A DNA stretch of 64,000 nucleotides from Xylogone sp. PMI_703 (GCA_021399445.1 JAJTUQ010000001.1:7254001-7318000), one strand, 5' to 3'. Shown: positions 11,221 to 27,036, numbered from the stretch's first letter. The notes: a model not told the origin generated them from the letters alone. Numbers and translations: made by a program.

Positions 11221-11924
11221 CTTTGTATCTCGCGAATCTAGGACCTCACTCTGTTCTGTATCTGGTGCGATCGGGCCAGAATCGCCTGCGCTGTAAAATG
11301 GTAGATTATGCGAAAACTCTCTGGAGAGTTGCGAGAAATGAATGAGTTGTGGTCGATGTCGTTATGCACGTAATATGGTATGGAGCTGGTTTGAAGCTTA
11401 CGAGTCCGAGCACTAGCTACGATGATGTGAAGCCTTCCAGAGTTGCTGTGTGGACTGAGGCATAAAGAGTGTCTAACTGTTTCGGGAGTAGTCTTTTTAA
11501 CGTCACACCTGGTGGGAGCTCCCTCCACACTATATTGAACTGATTGACTGGTGCTTCACTATCATCTGAATAGCTTGTATAATTGATTTAGTATACTGTC
11601 AATGTTTGCTAGTTAGGATTCACTAGCCTAAATATAACCAATTTCCTCATTATATGTGTCTCTTCTATCCATGAAGCATCGCCGATTGAATGTGCCTAAA
11701 AGCGTACAATATTTCATTCACTATTCAAGACGGAATGGTCTCCCTGCCAATCTCTTGGGAAAAAGAAACCTTCCCGCTGTCAGCAGCTACGGAAAGAGAA
11801 CGCTAGAATTGTCTTAGCTTCCGGCCTTCCATGAAACCCCCTCTTTGCATCTCCTTATCTATCGCACGTTACTTCACTCATCTACAAACTACACAAACTA
11901 TTGCAATCAAGCCAAATATCCAAA
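11221..11924. other. Divergent promoter region between VPS68 and the small Gly/Ser/Tyr-rich gene
   Basis: A 704-nt stretch between two divergent starts. It should hold both promoters. No gene is supported; the minus-strand frame 11238-11528 resembles nothing. A C/T-rich tract (ccccctctttgcatctcc) lies shortly before 11925, as expected of a fungal leader. Confidence 0.55.
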
Positions 11925-12420
11925 ATGTCCTCCAAAGATTCTTCCAGCTCAGGCTCCGGCTCAGGCTCTGGCAATAGTTACACCCCATACACTGTGACCA
12001 GCAGAGGCACAAACAGTCAAGTAAGCTAACCGTGTTAATACTCAGAAGCCATAGCCAGTAGTCTCTACCTGTATCAAATACTAATAGAATGCTCTCTCTA
12101 GGGAAACAGCTATGATACGCGTTCCCAGCCATCAGGTTCTGCATATCACTACTCCAACAACGGTAAGTCTCTGTTTTGTCTCTTATATATTATATTTCTT
12201 CGTTTTCCCCACCCGTGTCTCCAGAGAGAGAGAAAGAATAAGGAGCAAGAAAAAGCTACTCCAGAAAATAGAAGGTATAGGATAAATAAACTAACATCGA
12301 AATACCCGTTTCCCAGATGGCTCATACTACTATTCCAACGGCAATGGTAGCACCTACTACAACACCGGCAGCGGTAGCTCCACATACACTGCTCCCAATG
12401 GAAATGTCTACAAAAAGTAA
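11925..12420 (+). CDS. Small Gly/Ser/Tyr/Asn-rich protein of unknown function (86 aa)
   Basis: Model: exons 11925-12020, 12102-12162 and 12317-12420, 86 residues, closing on TAA. The protein begins MSSKDSSSSGSGSGSGN, then SYTPYTVTSRGTNSQ, GNSYDTRSQPSGSAYHYSNN and SYYYSNGNGSTYYNTG, ending TAPNGNVYKK. It is almost entirely Ser, Gly, Tyr, Asn and Thr, with no signal peptide or membrane segment, so it is probably intrinsically disordered and cytosolic or nuclear. The support for it being real is that three separate short frames join in phase through two good GT-AG introns (81 and 154 nt) while the composition stays constant across both junctions. I have a vague memory of similar short proteins in other filamentous fungi, but no function to assign. 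Confidence 0.72.
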
Positions 12421-13573
12421 ATTTCCTTACGAGCTGGAGTCAAGGGTAGCAGTAGTTTGGGGCTGTTGGAGAAGAGAAACCTCGCCTCTTGACTTCATCT
12501 AGTAAACAGGAACTGTATCTAGAAAACTGAAAGTGGGCCGTGAATAACATCACTTGGGTTACTATTAAAGGCTGTATCCACATGTAGTTTCCTGTGTACC
12601 GAAAAACCTGGAAGTAAGCAGATATCATTCTCCATGGTTCTGCTATTTCCATTTACGTACAATGTCATTCAACGTCGAGTATACTTAAAAGACAGGAGAC
12701 CCACTATTCCTCACCAGGTACATTTTACACGTGTAGTTCATAAGTAAAGTAGGGTAAATACACACTAAGATGTACCATGTTATATAGGAGACACATGTAT
12801 AAATATAGGCCCCGTCAAGAATGGAAGAGAGAGAGATCTGAATCCGGGGATACACATCAACAAGCACAGCAAGAAAGCAGCCATTACAATACGCAATTTA
12901 AAAGAACGTTCCTATTCACTTTTTCCAGCCCAGCTCGCTTTCCATTCCTCTAAAACCATGCAGCTATCTTTTTGGGTAACGGAAAAGGGAAGAGAAAATC
13001 GATTGCCCGAGCCAGCGCTTTTCTTACTAAAACAACAATAGGAAGGGAAATTGGGGCTGAAGGGTCCCAAGAGTGAGAGAAATTGAAATTATATCTGGTC
13101 GAGAATGATGGCTCTCGGCTGCTCAGGGATTTCCGAAGTAGACATCAACGAGAGTTTCATTTTGGTTGAGAGATTGTGTAAGACGTATGGGTATGGATGT
13201 GGATGTGATTTTGTTATAAAAGCGAAGAAAATAGACGACTCTCTTCTGTTGTCGCTGTTTATGCATGTGGAAGTACAAGAGCAGAAACAAGAGGAAAATC
13301 AGAACCCATGCACGACACTATACATTGGCTGATCAATCCTCCACCATGTTCATTGCGAGAAAGCTTTGGACGGAAAAACACAGGCGCATGAAAGTAGAAA
13401 CAACCATAAATGCAACCTTTCAAGTTATTAAGTGTCACCGGATTATGACAACCGTCACCTTTCGCAAAATTTCAATCCACGCCATAAACACCTACGCCTC
13501 GTAGTCATTCCATCTTGTTCGCCGGAACTAAACAGAAAACAAAAGCAATTAAAGGTCTAGGAATCGATGTTTC
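12421..13573. other. Intergenic region between convergent small gene and KNR4
   Basis: This holds the 3' flanks of the small Gly/Ser/Tyr-rich gene (+) and KNR4 (-). It is A+T-rich. Open frames such as 13105-13332 have no family resemblance. Nothing else is seen. Confidence 0.55.
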
Positions 13574-15395
13574 TTAAATCTCAATCGTCTTCATCGTGGA
13601 CTCGTCTTCAGCATCCTCTACCTTGGCACTGCCATTCGTTGCTGCAGAATCATTCTCCGGTTCCTTTTTATCCTCTTTTGCATCTTCTTGTGGCTTTGTA
13701 TCCTCTTTTTTCTCCCCTTTCTCAATAACTGGAGTGACAGGGTCGAGTAATGACTTCATAGTCTCCCTTCGCTTCTCGACTTCACCAGCACTAGGTGGTA
13801 GGGGCGTCTCAACTTCAACTAATTTATCGGGTTTAACACTGCTAGTATCAAGTCTGATGGCTGCAGTTTCTTCCGTCACCCGAGCTAACGGACTGGGCTT
13901 GCCATAGCTGGGACGGTTTGGGCTAGCTACAGGAGAAGCACCGCTAAACCTCTGCATCGACCGACCTCGTGGTTCACCTCCAATTTCGGAAGGGGGGCTG
14001 CTATATGGCGATCCAGCTGGGGAACTTCGAGAACTTCTGTTGGGATTTGGTCCCATTGATTTGCGGTTCGGTGGTGGTTTACGGCCATATTTTTGATCCG
14101 CTCTCCATCTTAGAATATCAAAATAACCAGGTTCAACAGACTGCGCCTTGAATTCCCGTAACTTAAGCTCTCCGGAATCTTCATCTACAAACCACTTGGC
14201 GCTATTTAAATCATCCGCAACTGTTGCGAGAAGTGCAGACCATGATCTTGCCACCACATATTTACGGTCGTAGTCACGTCCCATTAGGATGACCTGTCCC
14301 CATTTCCCAGCAGGGCCGGGTGCGAGATCAATTGCCAGATTGTTTCCTCCCCAATCTCGTACCAATGGAATCCAGGCAGGGTGAGCGTAAGCCTTCTGAA
14401 TGGCATTGGGTGGTTGAGAGTCTTGTCGGGCGAGCAGGTCTTGTTTCCAATTGGGATTTGGGCCAGCCGGGGGAGGAACTGATTTTGAGGAAGAAGCAGC
14501 TGAGCTTCCGCCCAGCACTTTCGATGGTGCTTGAGGCCTGAGACCTACAGGTTCACTCAGATACTCTTGGTTGACCGTTTTCCAGTTTTGCCATTCCTGT
14601 ACAATCTCCTCGCAATCGAGCAGCATACATCCAAAGATAATTCCAGTAGGCATACCACCTCGCTCCTGGCCGTCATGGACTTGTAGCGACTCCCGAACCT
14701 CCATAGGAAGGGAGCAGTCCAGCATGTGTTCCAGTTCGTTCAAATCATTGTTTGTGCAGCCCTCTCCTAGTTGATCAAACAATTCGGCATAATGCTCCTC
14801 AGCCCATCGGTCTATTCTCTGCCAGGAATGTGCCACGGGCGGTGGAGGCGGTAGGCCCTCTTGGAAGGCCTGCATCTGAATATCTCCCGGAGTAGGGTTG
14901 TCGGCACTCTGTCTCCGGGCAGCAGCAGACCTCATCCCAGGTGAGTACGGCGAGTTTGGCACAGGACTCTGAGGGTGACCTGACATTGGTGAGCCGGGGT
15001 ATGCGGCACCATTCACACTGAGCGAATCACCATCTATAGCATAGGGCGACGAGACGTCCATATGCGACTCTGAAGCGCTTGTAGCGACCGAAGTAAGAGG
15101 CGCATGCCTGCTTTGTGATAGAGGAACATGTTGACCAGTTCGGTAGGGAGAATCAAAGGAAGAGTCTAGAACACGGAGGGTCAGACTGAAGAGCGTAAGC
15201 GGACGGGGGGGATAAGGGAGAACGTACGTCTGTCGTAACTGGTCATAGTATGCCAGAACGATTTGAATGCATTGGTGAACCTGTAATCGATTATGTCTTG
15301 TCAGTATAATTCCCAAGTGTTGATGGATTGAGGCCCGGATTTCACATGGCAGTCCGGGGTTGCTGATTGGAAAGGGGATAGGGTACGTACGCCAT
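13574..15395 (-). CDS. KNR4: KNR4/SMI1 family cell-wall synthesis regulator
   Basis: Model on the minus strand: exons 15395-15391 (only 5 nt), 15280-15228 and 15165-13574, 549 residues. The family coordinates cell-wall glucan synthesis and cell-integrity signalling. The rebuilt N-terminus is MAFTNAFKSFWHTMTSYDRH, leading into SSFDSPYRTGQHVPLSQSRH. The long contiguous frame alone would give a false N-terminus starting inside the first intron. The SMI1/KNR4 domain lies roughly at residues 140-360: WAEEHYAELFDQLGEGC, LPMEVRESLQVHDGQE, GIIFGCMLLDCEEIVQEW, AWIPLVRDWGGNNLAIDLAP, GQVILMGRDYDRKYVVA. The C-terminal third is a disordered Pro/Ser-rich, then Glu/Lys-rich tail, as in other filamentous-fungal members. 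Introns are 110 and 62 nt. The minus-strand leader contains no ATG for 369 nt before the start. Confidence 0.93.
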
Positions 15396-18300
15396 GGCTG
15401 GACTCAGCGGAGGCGACTAGAACGCCTCGGCGGTGGATTAAGGATTGGCTGCCAAATTTGGCGGAGACGGCAGATGCAAACAGGAGACAGAGAGCGTGGT
15501 GACGATAGGAAGAAGACCAGAAAAAAGAGTGAATTGCAGCCGAAGCTTCTTGTCTAGAAGATGAAGTCGCGGTTGATATTGCGTCGAGAGCGAGGGTGGT
15601 ATTAGTTCGGCGTTAGTCGAGGGCGTCCGATTGATCGGGTTAGTCCACAGCGCTAGACGAGTTCCCTCCTTCCTGCGCCTGGCAGAGACACCTTAAACTG
15701 CAGGCGAGGCGCTAGACCGCGTGAGGGGACTCTAGCGAGATAGCGCAGGACCACCGCGAGAACGCATCAAAGGCACTGGCTGTGGCGGGCGATAAGGCGG
15801 GTATGCACTGCTGAACGCTGCGGAAGCTTTAGGCGGTAGACGCAGGAGGCGTCCGGACGGGCGTGATGGGAAGGAAGGAACCGAGTGTGTAGAGCAAGAG
15901 TAGAAGTCGAGCAAAGTGGAGTTGGAAGAAGGAAAGCAGGAGGGAAGGCTATTTCTTCGAAGCACTGTACAATTTGAAGGCACGTCACTGAATAGAGGAA
16001 AAAGCAGCAGAAGCCAGTTATCTGCCACAGCGACGATACCTGGCGAGCAGGAGTCCTGTAAGCAGGTAACCTTGTGCCTGCTGGTTACAGTGACCACAAG
16101 TACCACGACGCCACCAGGTTTACCGGCACTCTCCACCACCACAGCATTCCTCAACTGTAAGGTACCCCCCGAGTCAAGCTGAAGTCCACGGGTCCACTGG
16201 CCTAGAAGCCGTCTCCTCGCCGATACCGATGCTCAATGATAATCGGCCGGATCGCAGAAAAGAGAAGCGTCGCTCACATACACTGCCTCGTTACAATATT
16301 ATATTTGTACTCCCTTGAGATAGAAGTATTCTGAGAGCTTGTTGAGCGAGCATGGTAAGGTGGTTTCCCTTTGCGTTGTGCCACTGGCAACGTCACGTCA
16401 CATTGGGGTCCCCGAGGTCCCTTGAATATCCCGGATTCTCTACAGAAGTTTCCGCCCAAGCCAGGCCTCGAGACTTGTCACGTACAAGCACCAGACCGAT
16501 ATCCCACAGTGATCAGCCCGATGCTTCTGGAACACTAGGGAAGGGTGAAGGACATTTTCAGCGACCGCAATGGTCGTAAGATGCTGCAACGCTGCGCTGG
16601 GGAGAATCGCTCTCGCCGGCTCCAACGCTGGAACGGGTCCCCAGTGTATCCCCCTAAGAGCCCCTCATGGCGTCGCTGGAGAGTGGATGGGCGAAAGGGG
16701 TCAGCGAAAGCGCATGGGAACAGAGGAAGGGACCCGCAGCGTCCACTGCCGGTACAGGAGAGCCATGCCACAGTAATCATTTGGCAGCCATGTGTTGAAG
16801 AGCTTCAAGGCCATAACAGGACACCATTATCAATATTGGGATAAAAATAACCATCGAGAAGAGGTATGCGGCGAAAGAATACCGTCATTAACTTCATTAC
16901 ATCACGAAATGCAAGCAATAGCATTATCACCACCACCAACAAGCACCTGCATATACAGTGCAAACGTGCAGTGCCAACTGTGCTCGCTGTGCCATAGGAG
17001 GCCCTTGAGCCCCCGAAAAGGGAGACGCAAATAGGGGAAAGGGAGCCTATCTCGCCTGTATGCTTGCAGATCGAACGGAGGCTCCAGGGGTTTTTTAAAA
17101 TTTGTCGCCACCCATCTCAAACCTCCCGATGCGCCAGACCCAATGCTCATCACTACCGCCAACCGCCCCCTAGTGTCTTCTATTAGGAAGAAGCACCCAA
17201 CAGCAGCAGCTTCTTTCGGACGATCGAGAGAAAAGCCGGTTTCAAAAACCGCGGATGAGAGTGGTCCCGACACGTTTGACTGGGAGATCCCTCAATGCAA
17301 GCAAAACCTTCCCAGCTTCGTACAGGTACGGGCTTTCTGTTCTCTGTGGCGCATTTCTTGTGCTGGAGCTTTAATCCATCTTAAATCATCCAGCGAATTA
17401 TTCATTGGTCGCCGTCACCTCGATTTATTACGCGCTAGCCTATCCATCGAAGTCCTCCGTGGCCGTGTGATCATACCTCCGTAGGGGCCCGCCTATGGCA
17501 TTTTGCATCTTTGCAGCAGAGCGTGACAGCAGAAATATTGTATAGAAAACCACATCCAATTGGCATCACCAGCAACGAGAACGTGCTCGACGTGCTGCCC
17601 TGGACGAGCCAAGATGGATGTGCGCTCTTCACCAATCACTCGATCAATAACCCAGAATCACTGGTGAAGAGGTTATGCAAACTGACATCTTCTATTGTGG
17701 CTGATGCACACAGATAAGGCTTAGGCGTACGGCCCGAACAGTCGATTACCGCAGTGGCGTGAGTGGGCACCGCTTTGTAGGGCGCAAACTTGATTTGGGC
17801 CTTGTGCTATACACAGAAGACATGGGAAAACATAATTTCCAGCACAAGTACCTCCGCAGTAATCATTGATAAAAAAGAATGCTGCGTTGTAAGCAACAAT
17901 ATCCCCATTCCCCTGGCGTTTTACCCGCAATTGCAGTTGCCATATTCCCCGCACCCGTCGTTGCCACTTCATCCTCCCCTTCTTCCAACCTAACAATAGT
18001 TCCAGTACGCCACTGTACAGAACAGTACAGTACAGTTATTTAGCCATATCTATATTTACCATATGCACGAGATGGGATAAGCACGCACTACCGTTTCGTT
18101 TCATCTCATTTCATTCAGGTGGCAAAAGAAAGTACTCGCCACGCAGAGGTTCTCAGGTTGAAAAGAAGGGGAGGAAAGGAGACGGCTTCAACGTCCGATC
18201 TCACGACGCATATGTGCCAAGCGAACCGTAGATAAGAAAAGCCACTTCAGATAGAGGCTTTCTTTTTTACTTTTTTGTTGAAATAAGTAAATAAGTGAGA

Positions 18301-18762
18301 CAATATATGTGAACGTGTCCCTTGGCCATTCACATCGCTATATGGTGTGTGATTATGTATATACATCCAAACCAGTACACGAAGAAGTACCATTGCAACA
18401 GGAGATGAAGATTGTAGTTTGCGTCGAATGCTAGATTATACCTCCAGTATCTATTGTGGTTTTGTTCTTCCCCAACACCAAGTCTGATTCTCGAGATTCA
18501 TTTTCCTTTGAAACTCTTCCTCTTTCGTCCAACCATAACTACTAAGCAACATACCGTAAAATATGGTGAATTTTCCCGCTCTTATAACAACCCCTGTCCT
18601 CATAAATGTTCCAGCACACAAAGAGATATTCGAAAATTCCATGCCACCTCTCAAAGCGTACGGCATTTCATTGTACAGAATCATCAACTACCCAAACTCC
18701 AATCCTAACACGCTAGCGCAAAAAGCCATATCTGAATTCCAATGCTTCCTTAAACCGACTTT
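15396..18762. other. 3.4-kb intergenic region: KNR4 promoter and leader, SEC8 3' flank
   Basis: No gene is supported. The first 370 nt next to KNR4 look like its leader, with no ATG on the minus strand from 15396 to 15764. Open frames on both strands, the longest being 140 codons at 15732-16154 (-) and 123 codons at 16902-17273 (-), resemble no family. A cluster of CTGTAC/GTACAG motifs sits at about 18005-18037. Confidence 0.5.
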
Positions 18763-21700
18763 TTAACTCTGCCACATGTACTCACTTAGCTGCAATAGCT
18801 GCTCTCCCATCTGCCTCCTCGCAACAGTGCTAATTCCTCGCTCTGGACTCGCAACCTGCTCGCTGTAGCACAGCTCAATCATCGTCTTCAGCTCGTCGTA
18901 CGTGAATTTGTCCTGCTCTTGAGCTTCCTTGGCCTGCTTGACAATAGCCTCGGCTCCTTTCTCGAATAACTCATAGTACCTAGCTGCTCGTGCTAGATTA
19001 ACATCCACTTCTATGTTCTTCAGGTTCTGCTGCAGAACCAGGATATTAAGCAGCATTCGTCCAACGCCGAACTTATTCAAGCTCTGTACTAAACCAGCAT
19101 TCGTGACCAGGAAGTTGTCGACGAGTAACCCTAGGCCGGTACGGATGAAACTGACTTCTTTGCTAGGTAATGAGTGTGAAACTGTCTCGTCGTAAGAGAC
19201 TAGGTCGGCATTGAGAGACAGGATTGTGGCGTCTGGTTCTGCCACAGCGCGATCAAGTATGTATGGTGCTGTAGTTGGAGAGAGGGCAATACTAAGGGAG
19301 TGAATTATGTGGCACCGCATTTCCATATGTAGAGTTAGAAGCACAGTACCGGCTAATTCCTGATACGAGGAAACGATTGAGTCGAAGGCACTACAAAAGA
19401 ACATGTTAGATCTGGATTGAAACTTCAATGAGAAAAATATTAAGGCTTTGGAAAACTTACACAACAGTCTCCTGGGTCATTGGGAGATAAACTTGAGTGT
19501 TGAAATCTTGAGATCTTTGACCATCGTTCAAAAGAGTCCATCTTCTATTTGTCGGCCGTGGGATGGATGTACGGTTCGAGTCAGCCTCACTTCGTGTAAT
19601 GCTTCGAAGCTGCTCAATTTTTGTAGCTAGCCACTTCATGCTGGTATAGAGGAGGCATAGTGAAGAAATAGTATCGCGGTCCATAATAATGTCTTGCTGA
19701 GTAAGAGGATGTTCGTTGCTATACAAAATAAGCAACCCAATTTCCTTCTCGAGCAAACCTGTCTCGCCTCCTTCCGCGGTCCAGAGCTTCTGCATAGCTT
19801 CGTGCAATTCACTCTGCTTTGTTGCGAGCGTTGCGGATGTCTTGAGTTTGAAATGCTCGAGGTCCCGTCCACGCGATACCAGTGATTTAAACCAATCGAA
19901 GCATCTGTCATAATATCTCATAATTTGAGTGATAATCAACTGACTAAGGGCCTGGTCATGCGGTATTGTATCCAGCATCCTGCAGAACGCAGTAATCAGC
20001 GAAAAGAAGTTAGAAGATCCTTTGAATATAGGCCTTCGAGTAATTGATGGCCAACTAGGTTCTTGTTGGAAAGCATCAGACTCATCAAAGACCGAATCAC
20101 TGAGTTTCCCAAGCGTCTCTTCCAGTTGAGGAAGGAAGACATTGACGAGGAAATTATCGAGAAATGAGGTAAGTGTGCTTGTAACGATCTCCGAGCTAGG
20201 CGGCACAATGCTCTTTAATCGTTGAAGGAATCCTATCGTAGGTGGGAGCAACAAGCTCATATTAAACACGCTTGGTTCAACCAGCGACTTATGAGTTGCA
20301 ATACTACCCGATTTATTATCATAGGAGGTACTTGTGATACGCCGAGAACCAGCTCGTCCCAGCGAAGGATCTCCTAGCAATTTCTGCTGCTTCTTACCAT
20401 CAGCTCCACGGCGAGACCCCGACATGAGCCCCGGAACGGCAGCAGTAATGATGCCTTCCAACTCCTGGTATTCAGCGGTCATATGAACAGATTTCGAATC
20501 CGTATCAGAAAACTGGAAAAGCACCTCCCCTCTGCCACCCTTACCGCCCTCAGGGCCCTGCCTAGGAGAGGAGTTGAACTGGTACAAATCGGCATCAGAT
20601 GTAACGTAGTTATGGAGCAGTGATCGAATCTCGTTCTGATACAGATTCCACAGCTCTCTAAAGCTCCCGAGCAAGGATGTTGAACTGCTAATTCCTTCTC
20701 TTCTCATAATAGCTTTTACAACATCATGGAAAATGCGATGACCTTCGGCGATCGCTTCAAACTTGCCGTACAAAGTCCAGAGCAAATCGTCAATGACATC
20801 TGCACGAAACCCACTCTCTCGAATGCCAAATACATCCTTGCCTTGTGCGCCAGATATACCACCGCGTAGGGAACTTGGGTGCTTCTGATCAACCTCACTA
20901 TTTGTCTCATTGACAATGCTGAATAGTTCTACCGGTAGTCGTTGCTTGATATTATTCACTGCATCTTCCAGGCGACCAAGCTTGTTCAGCGCTTCAACAA
21001 GGAGTTCAATATAGTAGAATGTATCGGCCTCGGGATTCCTTGATGGGTCCTCTACCATGGGCTCACTCAAATCCATACTCTCTACTACTTCATAGAATGG
21101 TCGAATAGAAGGTGCATTCTCTGGCTTGTCTTTAGAAACCCCGCCATTCCCCTTTGCTAAATTCTGCCAGCGCTCCTGGCAGTAAGGTGATTTGAGATAT
21201 AAGTGGTCATGGAGTTCCTCCGTCAGAATATCCGTTAATGCAGTTTCCTGATTGGCGAAATAACTCCGTAGCTCGTTCAAAGCTCCTACTCCATCCAACT
21301 CGGGCGCCCTGATTCGCCTTAATGCTTTCTGTAGAATATTCACCGCTGTTAAAAACCGCTTCTCAGATATGCGCGCTTCCAACTGGTCAGGCACAAGTCG
21401 TAGATCTTCGATTTCCGACAATGTATGAATGATCTCCTCGTACGACTGAGAAGCTGCCGCCAATTTGCGAATCTCGGGATCAGTACTAGCGAGGCTGGCT
21501 TTGGACTGATTCAACGACTCCTTCAGCACCCTCACCCGCTTCTGTGAGGCCTGAATACTAGCTTGTATCTTATGGAACGTTCCTATAGAACTATTGAAGC
21601 CCTGGTGGTGCTCGTGCACAATAGCCTTGAGTGAGTCTTGTAAATATCGATGTGATTCTTCGAACTTGGCATATTCGTGGGCCCGCCCGACGGAGCTGGT

Positions 21701-22015
21701 GTCGAGTAGCTGAAGAGCAAGGTAGACGGGCACGCAGTCGTCATCTATCATAGCTGGCCACTCTGTCCTGACATGTTCCAGCACATCGCCCAGTTGCTTT
21801 TCTGCTCTGCTCTCTGTCATAGTCCGCGCACGCATATATGCTGCTGTTCGTACCGCTGGCGGCGGTGGTGCAGGTGCAGCTTGGGTTGAGGATGACCCAT
21901 ATCTATCACCGAAAGGATCGTATTCTCCAGCGCCGTTGCTTTGGGATCCGTAACCGTTACTATTGCCATTGGCATATGGATCCTCCCCGAGGCCTCCATA
22001 CCCATCGCGTGCCAT
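18763..22015 (-). CDS. SEC8: Exocyst complex subunit SEC8 (EXOC4)
   Basis: Model on the minus strand: exons 22015-19461 and 19390-18763 with one 70-nt intron, 1,060 residues, normal for fungal Sec8. The exocyst tethers secretory vesicles to the plasma membrane at growth sites such as hyphal tips. The first 60 residues are a Gly/Asn/Ser-rich disordered extension. The conserved part follows: RAEKQLGDVLEHVRTEWPAM, FEESHRYLQDSLKAIVHEHH, a predicted coiled coil around QKRVRVLKESLNQSKASLAS, and RLVPDQLEARISEKRFLTAV. The second exon restores the C-terminal bundle (VAFDSIVSSYQELAGTVLLT and HMEMRCHIIHSLS). The next gene upstream on the same strand is actin, whose cables guide the vesicles that Sec8 tethers; the two are 901 nt apart and need not be co-regulated. 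Confidence 0.96.
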
Positions 22016-24595
<2,580 letters not shown>

Positions 24596-26397
24596 GGCTG
24601 CTATTAATCAACGAAGAGACAATTCAGAAAGTATTAGTTTGTGTGGGAGATGGCGGTGAGGGGTGATTCTCGCAACGATAAGCTCGATCGAAGGCGAGAA
24701 GAGAACAAGCAGAGGATTCTGGTGAAGAAGAACGATGGTCGATACCGACACCAAGAGAGATATAATTCACGGGATGAGGAGGAGAAGACGTAGAAGTGAA
24801 GTCGAGAAGAAGGTAGGTGAGCGACGATACCGCATGTCACAACCTAAAGTTCGTTTCTGTGGGCCGCGACTGCGGGAGGCGAGACGACCTGATCTAGTCG
24901 AAAAGGGTGATGGCCGCTTTAGGCAACGGGGGAACGCTGCAGCGCCTCGCTGGCGGGCCAGATAGTGCTCTCCCCCTTCCAGGCGGCGGCGAACGACTCG
25001 AGTTTACGTGAGAAGGAGCAAAGAGAGCAGGTGGAGCCAAGGGCAGCAAGGGACAAATCAGCAAATCAGACGGCCATATGGGCTTCGTCACTACTGGAGT
25101 TACGAGTGTTTGCGGTATTCGTGGCTCAACAAAGACATGGCAGCGAGACTGTGTTGCTGGATCATCACACACCGACTTCCACGACCGCCGAAATGAACGA
25201 CCAAACCTAGCTGGCAAAAGAGGGTCCGATGGGCCCTGGAGGCAGCTCTACCGAAGGACCTTTCGGCGGTCTTCAACCGCGCGTCAAAGCACCTATCCGG
25301 ATCTTGTACAACTGGGGGACCGGTGAAGACATATCTTTTAGACCTTCCTATATTGCCTCCCTCTTTTTGCTCTAGAGCAGGCCGCCAAAAGCTCAGCCTG
25401 GATTGCTGAGAGCGTATTCTCCTGAGCTGAACTACCTTAGGATCCTTGGCTTCCCATATTCCAGCATAAGTCTGCGTAAGCATGGCGTATCTTTTCGACA
25501 GCTGGAACAAGCTGCGTACGTAGACAAGATAGGCTGCTGTTTTAGGACACTTTTCATTGCCATATTGTACTCCCCCAGCTTAATCATTGAGCATGCATAA
25601 TCTCGTTGCCTGCCACCCCGGCCTGTGATGATGCCGCCCTCCCGTCCTTTGCCAATCTTTGCAATAGAGGCAATTTAATTTTTCCTCGTCCCCCTTTTCC
25701 CCCAGCCACCACGAGATATTCCCTAAAGTAGCCCCGGGGAAGAAGAGCGAGGCGGTGCGTTGGTTCTACGGTGTACCGCAATCTCGCTTAGCGCAGTTAT
25801 GGAGGGGCATTTGGCAAAATGGTGGGGTAATACAACTATGTCCTCATCTGGGTTGAAATAGCACAGGAAGAGGATAAAATAGTTCAATGCAAGTAATTTC
25901 ATCGAGGATATACCGGGGAAACGGATAGTATGGATTTTCTGCAATCATTGAATTAAGCTTTCCATGCTTCTCCATCGTTAGCCCAGATCTGGTTACTTTT
26001 TTAGTTAGGACAGGAAATTTGTGCATATCTCGTGGTGAAGCCTGAAATTGCCATTTCGGTATCATTGTGGCCAAACATACACGCAAGCACATAATTATGT
26101 GACTCGTGTCCTTGCCTAAAGCTAAATACACGGAGAAATACTCTCCGTTTCACATCCATTCAGCTGGCAACAGTGTTTTATTTTAGAAAAGCTCGATGTG
26201 AGGCCTGATTTGGAATCATCAGTGTCATCATCGCATCAACAACCCGCGCCATTACTGATATCACATCCTCCGCATTAAAGATATGCGTTTTAAACCAAGA
26301 GTCCTGCCGCCTTCATATGCATGTCCATCTCAAACGCCTTTAACTCCGTACAATGCCCAAAAGATATCCCACTCTTATCGTATCTGGAGCTATAGAT
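24596..26397. other. Intergenic region: actin promoter and FES1 3' flank
   Basis: Right of actin, 24596-24832 is purine-rich on the plus strand, meaning a pyrimidine-rich transcript leader. The rest should contain the actin promoter and the FES1 3' UTR. Overlapping frames at 25100-25510 (-) and 24894-25217 (-) resemble nothing. No RNA gene is seen. Confidence 0.55.
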
Positions 26398-27036
26398 CTA
26401 TGCGGTCTTTGTAGGCTCTTTAAGCTTCCCGATAACCTCATCACAAGCGTCCATATTCCCCGCATCAACATCCCCAATATCCTTTCCTAACTTATTCAGC
26501 TCCTTCACCAACTCATTCATAGCAGGCTGGTAGTTCCTCGCAGCACTGCTCAATGCGTAAACTGCCTTTCTCTTAACAGCATCCCCTTCAGCCTCCCCAG
26601 TCGCCAATCCCACAAGCGTAGGTATGCCTCCCATGGCAAGTAATCTTTCCTGACTCTTCTCGTTGTTCTGTACCGCAGTGCCTACACACCATGCCGCCAT
26701 CTTTCTCATCTCGGCCTCCTCGTGCTTCAAACAACTAAGCAGGGGCGTCCACAGTGCCAATGGCTCCATGTTATTCGCATTGTCAAGGCTCTCGATCAGC
26801 TGCTCAAAATTGTCGAAGGCAACCAATTTATCGTCCAAAGTCACCTCAGGATCTGTAGAGTGAATGGCATCCATAGATGCCTTCATGAGCTCGGCGTCAC
26901 TGGGTCCGCCAAGGAGTGCATTCAGAACCTCAGGATCCAGACTACGATTGGTAGGTGGGGGAGCAGAGGTATCATTTGTCGCGGTGCTGGAGTTTTGGAT
27001 GCCCCATTTGAGCAATTCGTTAAGCCCTCGATCCAT
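26398..27036 (-). CDS. FES1: Hsp70 nucleotide exchange factor FES1
   Basis: A single uninterrupted exon of 212 residues, the usual size for fungal Fes1. The family is a cytosolic armadillo-repeat exchange factor that releases ADP from Hsp70 and supports folding and degradation of misfolded proteins. The N-terminus [16 protein letters not shown] is typical, followed by a short Thr/Pro-rich linker and [19 protein letters not shown]. The Hsp70-binding armadillo repeats follow: [40 protein letters not shown] and [20 protein letters not shown]. The C-terminus is short and charged. The gene is divergent from CAF16, with a 2-kb gap. Confidence 0.96.
   Translation of the reverse strand: MDRGLNELLKWGIQNSSTATNDTSAPPPTNRSLDPEVLNALLGGPSDAELMKASMDAIHSTDPEVTLDDKLVAFDNFEQLIESLDNANNMEPLALWTPLLSCLKHEEAEMRKMAAWCVGTAVQNNEKSQERLLAMGGIPTLVGLATGEAEGDAVKRKAVYALSSAARNYQPAMNELVKELNKLGKDIGDVDAGNMDACDEVIGKLKEPTKTA

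Noticed and set aside
15732..16154. 140-codon minus-strand frame upstream of KNR4
   Set aside because: No motif; sits in the KNR4 promoter region.
19565..19585. B-box-like GGTTCGAGTC
   Set aside because: Lies inside the SEC8 coding exon without a cloverleaf.
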